From assembly GCF_001866645.1 (NCBI RefSeq), contig NZ_MLYP01000049.1, forward strand, positions 112,428 to 176,427: DNA of 64,000 bases, read 5' to 3'. Positions within the stretch are counted from its first letter, which is position 1. Each line of letters opens with the position of its first letter. The position numbers were made by a program, and so were the translations under genes. Positions 15,567-22,038 of the stretch are shown here, piece after piece. The notes beneath the pieces are model-generated. The model was not told the origin of the DNA. It made no database searches and worked only from the letters and a program-made list of their open reading frames with translations. The stretch is from Streptomyces colonosanans (GTDB lineage: Bacteria; Actinomycetota; Actinomycetes; Streptomycetales; Streptomycetaceae).

Positions 15567-17804
15567 CTAGGCGGCATCCCTCGTTCCATCACGCTCCGCG
15601 ATCGCATTCGTGAGATCGGCGCGGACGATGCCTCGCCGGGTGGTGCGTGCTCCGTCGTCGGTCATCCCGGCGACGCCGGTGGTCCTGATGCCGTGCGGTT
15701 TGAGCGCGGACGTGACGTTCTCGCCCTTCCAGCCGCCGTAGACCTCGGGTCGGAGTTCAGCGAGCCGGCTGGCGATCCGCTCGTTCCACACGCGCTCTTC
15801 AGAGACGGGGACCACCGCGGCGACGTCGGCAAGGAGGTCGTACGAGGGGCCCGCCGGGGTCTCGCCCTCCTCGCCGAGGGCGATGCCGGACAGGGTGTGT
15901 TCGGCCTTGCGCAGGGCCAGCGCGCGTTGGGCGATGGCATCGGTCGCGGGGTCGTCGAGATAGGCCGTGCGCACCACGGTCGGCAGTGCCGTGGCACCGA
16001 CGAGGTAGCCGTTGCCCGCGTCGCCCTCGGGCCGGAAGGCGGTTGCCCGGGTGCCGTTCTTGTACGCCGACGTCCCGAGGATCATGTCGTTCTCGACCTG
16101 GCCCGCGACGCGGAGGCAGAACCGGATGGAGACGTTGCCGCTGACACCGGTCGGAAGCGAGTCCTTGTCGGGGCGCTGCGTCGCAAGCACTAGGATGACG
16201 CCGAGCGCACGCCCCAACTTGATGACGAACTCCGCGTCCTCCCCGGCCTGCTTGCCGTACTCGGGGTGAGCGAAGAGGTTCTGGCACTCGTCGAACACGG
16301 CCAGCAGCGGCCACAGTTTCAGGGAGCGCTTGTTGGCGATCTCCCGGGTGATGCGTTTATCCGGGCACAGGTCGCGGGGCAGCTTCTTCATGGCCGCTGC
16401 CCGGCGCATGACCTCCTCGCGCAGCAGCCTCAGCGAGTCGGCCGCGTATCGGATCGAGTCGTCGTCGATGCCGGAGACGAAGCGATGCGAGACGCACTTG
16501 AGAGCATCCAGGTCGCCGGTGCCCTTGTTCTCGTGGAGCCAGAGTTCGACCGAGGCGTCGAGCGCTGCGGCGGATGCGATCACACGGACCGAGGCGGTCT
16601 TGCCCTGGCCGGGCAGCGAGCCGATCAGCACGTTGTGCTGGATCAGCGGGACTACCTGATTGCGGCCTCGCGGATCGATCCCGAACGGGGCTCCCTTGAA
16701 GATGTCGTGTCGGCGGGCACTGGCCAACTGCCACTTCACATACCCGGTCTTGGAGAGGTCCCGGTCGCCGACCCACAGGATCAGCCGTCCCTCGTGCTCC
16801 GTGGGATCGGCCTCGGGCCAGACGCAGCCCAGCGGACGACGCAGGCCGGAGGCGAGCCGGGCCCGCCGGTCCGCGACGTCAGCGACCGTCACGCCCAGCG
16901 GGAGATCAATGTCCGCGCGCCACCCGGGCCCCTCTCGGGTGATGGGGGCGACGAACTTGATGCCGTCACCGCCCTTGGCGACGGCGCTCGTGATCTGGCC
17001 AATGCCGATGGAGGCCATCGCCTTGACCACGATGTCGCTGGTCAGCTTCTGCACCTCGGTCTTGATGACCGCGCGGGTCGCCAGAGGCGCATCCGCCGGC
17101 GCCCCCTTCACGCCGAAACCGAGTACCGCGAGAGCAAGGGCGAGGAGCTGCGCTCCGAACGATGTACCGAACGCGAGGTACAGCGCCGCCGCCGCGACGA
17201 ACGGCATCGCGAACGTGAGCAGCATTCCGCGCCACACAGCCCGGCGGTCACGCTGACGCGAGAGCTTGAGATACCGGTCGGTGTCCTCGCGGCGTGCCTC
17301 GGCCCGGCGAAGCGGCTCGCTCTCGGCGTCGCTGACCCACCGGGTGATCTGACCAAGGGTGTTGGCGACTCCACGAGGAGAGCGCCAGACCAGCTTGGGC
17401 ACGTACAGGAACGGGACGCGGACCGCATGAAAGGCGATGGAGTGCCAGACGTGCCCGGCCAGCCACTTCATCGCATCCTTGAACTCACTCGCGGACTTCG
17501 CCCAGGCGGGGATTACGTCCATGCGCTTGGAGTTCTTGATCCTGTCGATCAGCCCCGGGCCCGCATGAGCCGGTGTGCGCTGGTCGACGAGCCGTGGCCG
17601 GGGCTCGTCCGCTTCGTTCGGAGCGGGCTCGTCGGTTCCGGCTTCCGGTTTCGCGCTGCGTGCGGCCCGCGCCTTGCCGAGGTTGATGACCTCGGTCGTC
17701 GGCTCCAGAAGCTCACTGGAGTCTGCGCTCAGCTCGGCTTCCAGTCGCCTGAAGAGTTCTTCCTCTGGGATGTTGCCGGGGCCTTCTCGGTCCTCGTGGT
17801 TCAC
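15567..17804 (-). CDS. traB: TraB/FtsK-type DNA translocase
   Basis: A 745-residue membrane ATPase that would move double-stranded element DNA between hyphae. An acidic N-terminal region is followed by two membrane helices at about 190-230, then the FtsK/SpoIIIE motor with Walker A GSLPGQGKT near residue 395 and Walker B LLAVFDE near 510, and the LATQRP motif. The C-terminal 80 residues resemble a winged helix that may recognise the transfer locus. GTG 17802-17804 is the start, with GGAAGGAAG upstream; the longer open frame to 18089 runs through SpdB in another frame. This single protein is the hallmark of AICE conjugation. Confidence 0.93.
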   Translation of the reverse strand: MNHEDREGPGNIPEEELFRRLEAELSADSSELLEPTTEVINLGKARAARSAKPEAGTDEPAPNEADEPRPRLVDQRTPAHAGPGLIDRIKNSKRMDVIPAWAKSASEFKDAMKWLAGHVWHSIAFHAVRVPFLYVPKLVWRSPRGVANTLGQITRWVSDAESEPLRRAEARREDTDRYLKLSRQRDRRAVWRGMLLTFAMPFVAAAALYLAFGTSFGAQLLALALAVLGFGVKGAPADAPLATRAVIKTEVQKLTSDIVVKAMASIGIGQITSAVAKGGDGIKFVAPITREGPGWRADIDLPLGVTVADVADRRARLASGLRRPLGCVWPEADPTEHEGRLILWVGDRDLSKTGYVKWQLASARRHDIFKGAPFGIDPRGRNQVVPLIQHNVLIGSLPGQGKTASVRVIASAAALDASVELWLHENKGTGDLDALKCVSHRFVSGIDDDSIRYAADSLRLLREEVMRRAAAMKKLPRDLCPDKRITREIANKRSLKLWPLLAVFDECQNLFAHPEYGKQAGEDAEFVIKLGRALGVILVLATQRPDKDSLPTGVSGNVSIRFCLRVAGQVENDMILGTSAYKNGTRATAFRPEGDAGNGYLVGATALPTVVRTAYLDDPATDAIAQRALALRKAEHTLSGIALGEEGETPAGPSYDLLADVAAVVPVSEERVWNERIASRLAELRPEVYGGWKGENVTSALKPHGIRTTGVAGMTDDGARTTRRGIVRADLTNAIAERDGTRDAA

Positions 17805-17840
17805 TGACACTTCCTTCCGGATCTGCGGGAGGGAAGCTGA

Positions 17841-17873
17841 CGCCCGGCTGCTGCTTGACCGTAGAGCCGGGCG
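17841..17873 (-). terminator. Hairpin between spdB-like gene and traB
   Basis: Nine-bp arms CGCCCGGCT and AGCCGGGCG with a 15-base loop, 37 bases before the traB start. It may terminate or attenuate transcription entering traB. Confidence 0.5.
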
Positions 17874-17908
17874 CCAGCGTGGGAGTGCGTAGAACTGCTG
17901 AATGGCGT

Positions 17909-19153
17909 TCAGGCGCCGTCCGGGTCGGAGGCGTCCGCCTGGGCGTCGTGGCCGTTGACCAGGGAGAGTTGGCCGCGGACCGGCCGAGGCCCTCGGTCTT
18001 TGTCCAGCTTCACGAACACGTTGTGCACGTAGCTGGGGGCGCGGGTCGCGAGCGTCGCCGTGTCCCGGACACTGAGGCCGTTGGCCCACCCCTCCTCGAT
18101 GGCGGTGCGGGCTTCCTCGGTGGTCAGCTTCGGAGGCTGACCGGGGTCCTCGGTGTCCACCTCGTCCAGCTCGGGGCGTTCAGATGAACGCTCCCCACTG
18201 TCCACCCCGCGAACTGGGACAACATCAGGGAAGAGCATCCGAGGCATGGCCTGGCTCCGGATGCGCGCGGTTGCCGTGTGCATCTGCTCGCGTGTCTGTG
18301 CGGCCAGTGCGGAGGCCGCGGGATCGGGCCGGACCTCTTCCCAGGGGGAAGGCAGCTCGACGGTGGCGAGGCCGGCCGCGTGGCGACGTGCCGCAAGCAG
18401 GTCGAGGAGCTTCCTGCGCTGCTCGGGATCCGCGCCCACACAGGCACGAGCCACAGCGGCGGAGAGCCGACGGTTGAGCCGTTGCCCGGACCGTCGCCCC
18501 CGCTGCACGGGCGTCATGGCAGCGAGCCGTGCCGCGAGCTTGACCGCTCGTACTGTCGCCCGGTCCCGGGTGATCTGCGCTGCGTCCCGGTTCTGCTCGG
18601 CCAGCCCGAGGCGGGAGAGCAAACGCTCGCGCAGCTCCCTGCCGACCAGTGCGGCGAGCCCGTGGGACGCGGCTCCGGGTTTGTGGTGCCGAAGTTCGAT
18701 GCCCATAGCCAGATGCCAGAGCATTGCGGCCATGACCGGCCCGACGAAGGCCCGGACCGTACCGCCGATCACGCCCGACTCGGCGTACGCCGGGATGATC
18801 TGAACTCCGGTGATGACCCATACCAGGACGCCGGGGGCGCCTGGTGTCCCGTTAGGGCCGTTCAGGTTCTGCCGCGCGAGGAGCGAGTTGGCGAACAATG
18901 CCAACTCTGCCGCGGCGAACATCGCGACGCGTTCCGCCGTGCCGCCCATGTCGAGATAGTCAGCGGCGAACCGCCAGGACGTATCCGCGCTGTACGCGGT
19001 ACAGCCGATCGCGGCGAGGGCGGCGACCCAGATGGCGGGAGTCGCCCGGCCGCGCAGACTCCGGACGCCCCGTCGCACCAACCACGCGCTGACAGCCAGG
19101 GCCACGATGTACGGGGCTGCTGAGTTCCACGTAGGGATGTGCAGGCCGTTCAT
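17909..19153 (-). CDS. SpdB-like (DUF2637) membrane protein
   Basis: A 414-residue protein with about four membrane segments in the first 150 residues (for example PYIVALAVSAWLV, AIWVAALAAIGC, VLVWVITGVQIIPAY) and a long cytoplasmic part rich in Arg and Ala, ending in a helix-turn-helix-like stretch (GLSVRDTATLATRAPSYVHN). This is the layout of DUF2637/SpdB spread proteins that accompany TraB in AICEs. Its ATG at 19151-19153 overlaps the previous stop (TGATG). It probably works with TraB to move DNA across septa within the recipient mycelium. Confidence 0.83.
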   Translation of the reverse strand: MNGLHIPTWNSAAPYIVALAVSAWLVRRGVRSLRGRATPAIWVAALAAIGCTAYSADTSWRFAADYLDMGGTAERVAMFAAAELALFANSLLARQNLNGPNGTPGAPGVLVWVITGVQIIPAYAESGVIGGTVRAFVGPVMAAMLWHLAMGIELRHHKPGAASHGLAALVGRELRERLLSRLGLAEQNRDAAQITRDRATVRAVKLAARLAAMTPVQRGRRSGQRLNRRLSAAVARACVGADPEQRRKLLDLLAARRHAAGLATVELPSPWEEVRPDPAASALAAQTREQMHTATARIRSQAMPRMLFPDVVPVRGVDSGERSSERPELDEVDTEDPGQPPKLTTEEARTAIEEGWANGLSVRDTATLATRAPSYVHNVFVKLDKDRGPRPVRGQLSLVNGHDAQADASDPDGA

Positions 19154-19491
19154 CACGCAGCCTTGGATGTCCGGCCGTCGCGCCCGCGGAAGCGACTCGG
19201 CAGCGACGTCACGGCGGCGAGCTGCATCGCGTAGGCCGCGTTCATGCCGTCGATGGACGGCTCGTCGCCCCCTCGGCTCTCCTCGCTGCGGCTGATCTCG
19301 ATCAGCTCGGCGAGGATGTCCTTGGCCGCCGCCTGGCGGGCCCGGCCTTCCTCGTCGGACTCTCCGAGTACGCCGAGGAACAAGGTGGGGAGAAAGTCGC
19401 TGGGAAGGTCGCGGGGGTCGTCGAACCCCTGGGCCAGCTCGGCGAATTCGGCCTTGCTCACGGCCTCCTGATTGCCAACGAACGCTCGCAT
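19153..19491 (-). CDS. Uncharacterised AICE protein
   Basis: A 112-residue acidic soluble protein with no recognised family. An EFAELAQGFDDPRDLPSDFL segment is followed by a charged helix and a basic tail. CAGGAG lies just upstream of ATG 19489-19491, and the stop overlaps the SpdB start, so it is coupled to spread. Function is unknown. Confidence 0.68.
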   Translation of the reverse strand: MRAFVGNQEAVSKAEFAELAQGFDDPRDLPSDFLPTLFLGVLGESDEEGRARQAAAKDILAELIEISRSEESRGGDEPSIDGMNAAYAMQLAAVTSLPSRFRGRDGRTSKAA

Positions 19492-19507
19492 GGAAACTCC
19501 TGGATCC

Positions 19508-19563
19508 TGGATGGGATGGGGAGAGCCAGCGCGGTGGGCTGATGTGACCCGTCGGCCGCCGCC
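19508..19563 (-). repeat. Leader element related to 14130-14185
   Basis: This gap shares CCTGGATGGGATGGG and TGACCCGTCGGCCGC, in the same order and near-equal spacing, with the gap before the prim-pol gene. An imperfect GC-rich hairpin can form between them (CAGCGCGGTGG with CCGCCGCCGCTG). Both copies lie between a stop and the next start on the minus strand. Confidence 0.55.
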
Positions 19564-19588
19564 GCTGACTGAAGTGGTGCGAAGTGGC

Positions 19589-19960
19589 TCAGACGCGGAA
19601 GCGGCGTGGGCCGGTCAGGCGGCAGCACCAGCGGAAGCCGATGCTGTAGATCTCGTACGCGCCGAGCCCCGCCATGAACGTCAAGAGCCAGCTGCCGCCC
19701 AGCAACTGGACGGAGTGAGCCGCGATGTACGAGGTGAGCAGCGCGATGAGGAAGACGAGCACGGCCGCCAGGTGGAGCTTCGCCGTCGGCGGCTTGGAGT
19801 AGCGGCTCACGATTTCGAGGTCGGCTACGGCGACCAGCCGGGGAAAGCCGCCCGGCACGGTCAGGACAACGCGGCCGGCCTCGTTCATGTCGATACGTGC
19901 GACGGTCCCGATGACCATGTCGGTGCGGTCTCGGACGACGTCGCCGATGGCGAGGCGCAT
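19589..19960 (-). CDS. Uncharacterised membrane protein, first gene of the transfer series
   Basis: A 123-residue protein. The N-terminal 55 residues look like a small beta-barrel (MRLAIGDVVRDRTDMVIGTV), and two membrane helices follow at about 66-85 and 90-108. AAGGGAG lies 7 bases upstream of ATG 19958-19960, which decides against the ATG 36 codons earlier. As the first gene after the divergent regulatory region it should be the most directly controlled member of the transfer series. Function is unknown. Confidence 0.7.
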   Translation of the reverse strand: MRLAIGDVVRDRTDMVIGTVARIDMNEAGRVVLTVPGGFPRLVAVADLEIVSRYSKPPTAKLHLAAVLVFLIALLTSYIAAHSVQLLGGSWLLTFMAGLGAYEIYSIGFRWCCRLTGPRRFRV

Positions 19961-19989
19961 CAAGGTCTCCCTTGGTGGGTGAGGGAAGG

Positions 19990-20019
19990 ATCCGGGCCGC
20001 GCAGAACGCGGGCCCGGAT
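19990..20019 (-). terminator. Leader hairpin before the transfer series
   Basis: ATCCGGGCC-GCG pairs with CGC-GGCCCGGAT across a short CAGAA loop, with one bulged base. It sits 30 bases before the first start codon of the series, where a terminator would act as an attenuator. Confidence 0.55.
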
Positions 20020-20120
20020 GGATCCGGCAGACACTCACAGGACGAGTGGCCATGACCTCCGACGCCATTCGCCTACTGCGGGATGGCGGACGCCGAAGAT
20101 CAAAAGCACTCGTTCATTCA

Positions 20121-20144
20121 GGCGCTCTGTTGAGTTCTCAAGGG
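20121..20144 (-). promoter_or_regulatory. rRNA-leader-like antitermination motif
   Basis: On the minus strand the sequence CCTTGAGAACTCAACAG, followed by AGCGCC, closely resembles the conserved boxA-containing leader that precedes 16S rRNA in Streptomyces and other actinobacteria (TTTGAGAACTCAACAG, from memory). No rRNA gene is near. It lies in the 5' leader of the transfer series, between the operators and the first gene. Antitermination is inferred. Confidence 0.6.
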
Positions 20145-20194
20145 GCGGACGCTGCCTTCGTACTGACCCCTGCGGGCTTTCCTCCGGACGCACG

Positions 20195-20212
20195 AAGACC
20201 TAAAGAGGTCTT
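20195..20212. promoter_or_regulatory. Operator-like palindrome 1
   Basis: Perfect inverted repeat AAGACCT-AAAG-AGGTCTT in the divergent region between the transfer series and the GntR gene. Likely bound by the adjacent repressor. Confidence 0.7.
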
Positions 20213-20218
20213 CTCCTC

Positions 20219-20236
20219 AACTCCTCTTTAGGAGTT
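20219..20236. promoter_or_regulatory. Operator-like palindrome 2
   Basis: Perfect inverted repeat AACTCCT-CTTT-AGGAGTT, the same 7-4-7 layout as palindrome 1, 24 bases further on. Confidence 0.7.
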
Positions 20237-20270
20237 GCCCTGACTATGACGTACGCCTCGCTGGGTCGTC

Positions 20271-20288
20271 AAGACCTCTTTAGGAGTC
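20271..20288. promoter_or_regulatory. Operator-like palindrome 3 (hybrid)
   Basis: AAGACCT-CTTT-AGGAGTC combines the left arm of palindrome 1 with the right arm of palindrome 2. It is closest to the GntR start at 20382 and may mediate autoregulation. Confidence 0.65.
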
Positions 20289-20381
20289 GTAGGGTGACGT
20301 CAGTGGAATGGCCTAGGCCGTTCCACCAGCGAGCTGGATCGCTCCAGACAGGCCAGATGCACAACGGATCGGTGAGCACCC

Positions 20382-21170
20382 ATGCCAAAGGCGTACGAAG
20401 TGATCGCGGACGACCTTCGCCGGTCCATCCGTGAGGGGCACCGCAAGCCCGGTGACCGGCTGCCGTCGGAAACGGATCTGGCCAAGCACTACAAGCGCAG
20501 CGTGCCGACCGTTCAGAACGCTCTCCGCCTCCTGAACGAGGAGGGGCTGATCGACAAGCAGCACGGCCGCGGCAACTTCGTGCGCCGCCCCCGCACGCCG
20601 GCGGTCCGCGACAACCAGCGGCATCAGTGGGAGAAGAACCGTGCCCGCGAACCGCTGACCCGACGCGCTCAGACCGGCGCCACGGAGCACGACACCGGCC
20701 TTGAAGTCCAGGACCTCGTCTTCCACGCGAAGTACCGCGAGATCAAGGCCCCCAAGGATCTCGCGGACGCCTTCGCCGTCCCCGAGGGCGCCGTGCTCAT
20801 CGAACGCACCTACCGGACGCGGTACGCGGCGGAGACGGCCCCCTTCAACCTGGTGACTTCCTACCTGGTCCGTGACATGGTCGCGGCCAACCCCGACCTC
20901 CTGGACGACACCAAGGAACCCTGGCCGGGCGGCACTCAGAATCAGCTCCACACGGTAGGCATCGAGATCGACCGCATCGAGGAACGGTTCACCGCCCGGC
21001 CTCCGACGCCAGAAGAAGCAGACGAGCTGGAGCTACCGCCCGGCACGTCGGTGATCCTCCTCCGGAAAATGTCGTACGACGTCGATGGCCGCGTTGTGGA
21101 CATCTCCGATGTCACGTTGCCCGGCGACCGCACGGAACTGCTGTTCACCACTCCCCTGGAAAGGTGGTGA
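20382..21170 (+). CDS. GntR/UTRA regulator, KorSA-like
   Basis: A 262-residue regulator. The N-terminal GntR winged helix (YEVIADDLRRSIREGHRKPG, then RLPSETDLAKHYKRSVPTVQ) spans residues 5-68 and a UTRA-type ligand domain fills about 95-255. It starts at ATG 20382 and is divergent from the transfer series, with three palindromes between. In pSAM2 the GntR protein KorSA represses the activator of replication and transfer and itself; this gene has the same position, so the same role is likely. The ligand is unknown. Confidence 0.87.
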   Translation: MPKAYEVIADDLRRSIREGHRKPGDRLPSETDLAKHYKRSVPTVQNALRLLNEEGLIDKQHGRGNFVRRPRTPAVRDNQRHQWEKNRAREPLTRRAQTGATEHDTGLEVQDLVFHAKYREIKAPKDLADAFAVPEGAVLIERTYRTRYAAETAPFNLVTSYLVRDMVAANPDLLDDTKEPWPGGTQNQLHTVGIEIDRIEERFTARPPTPEEADELELPPGTSVILLRKMSYDVDGRVVDISDVTLPGDRTELLFTTPLERW

Positions 21171-21937
21171 GCGCTGCCGTGAACCGGAGCATCATCATCG
21201 TCACTGCCGTCCACGCCCCGTCCGCCCTGTTCCTGGAGGACGCGTACAAGTCTCTGTGCGAGCAGGAGTTGCCCGAGGGCTGGGAATGGCACTGGGTGAT
21301 CCAGGAGGATGGGAAGACGGATGCCGTCGTCCCGCACGTCCCCGACGACCCCCGCGTGACCTTCCGTCAGGGCCGGCCGGGCGGCCCCGGCGTCGCCCGC
21401 ACCATCGCCCTGGCGCACGCCGAGGGCGAGTACGTGAAGGTCCTGGACGCCGACGACCAACTCACCCCCGGCGCCCTGGCCCGCGACCTGGCCGCCCTCG
21501 AAGCCGACCACACGATCGGCTGGGCAACATCACGAGTTCTGGACTTCCTGCCGGACGGCTCCACAGTCGGCTTCCCCGGGGACCCGGACAACGGCTCGAT
21601 CGAACGCGGCGCCGTACTCGACTTCTGGAAGGCGAACGGCTTCCGCGCCCAGGTCCACCCGGCGACTCTCTTCATCCGCCGCGATCTGTTGGTGGCGCTG
21701 GGAGGCTGGATGGCCCTGCCCGCGTCCGAGGACACCGGCCTGCTCCTCGCGCTGAACGCGGTGAGCCGTGGCTGGTTCACGGAGGAGGTTGGCCTCCTCT
21801 ACCGGAAGTGGGAAGGCCAGGTGACTGGACAGGCGTCGCACGTCGACCCCATCGAGCGCGACGCTCGCATGGCGGTGGTGGAGGCCAGGGCGCGGACGTT
21901 GGCTTCCTTCCGGTGGCAGTACCCGATCACGGACTGA
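21164..21937 (+). CDS. Family 2 glycosyltransferase (cargo)
   Basis: A GT-A glycosyltransferase of about 257 residues. SIIIVTAVHAPSALFLEDAY is the nucleotide-sugar-binding start, the metal-binding DxD-type motif is LDADDQ near residue 89, and the C-terminal half contains an acceptor-site-like EDTGLLLAL. No membrane segment is seen, so it is probably cytoplasmic or peripheral. It overlaps the GntR gene by seven bases; GTG 21164, 21167 and 21179 are all possible starts. In pSAM2 the gene here encodes the NUDIX immunity factor Pif, so a sugar transferase in this slot is notable. Confidence 0.82.
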   Translation: MVSAAVNRSIIIVTAVHAPSALFLEDAYKSLCEQELPEGWEWHWVIQEDGKTDAVVPHVPDDPRVTFRQGRPGGPGVARTIALAHAEGEYVKVLDADDQLTPGALARDLAALEADHTIGWATSRVLDFLPDGSTVGFPGDPDNGSIERGAVLDFWKANGFRAQVHPATLFIRRDLLVALGGWMALPASEDTGLLLALNAVSRGWFTEEVGLLYRKWEGQVTGQASHVDPIERDARMAVVEARARTLASFRWQYPITD

Positions 21938-22038
21938 CCGGCAGTCGGGTACGTCTTTACCCTCCTATGCGGGCAGGCATTTCGTCGTTTTCTGGTGATG
22001 GCGGGGCGCGGCAGCGACGAGGGGCCGATGATGCTTGC

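Noticed and set aside
15567..18089. 840-residue form of TraB
   Set aside because: The extra 95 residues lie opposite reading sense of the SpdB end and have no start with a ribosome binding site; GTG 17804 fits better.
21085..22038. Extended N-terminus of the repeat NTPase (open frame from 21085)
   Set aside because: This part runs through the GntR and glycosyltransferase genes in another frame and is Arg/Pro-rich; the membrane anchor begins at ATG 22039.
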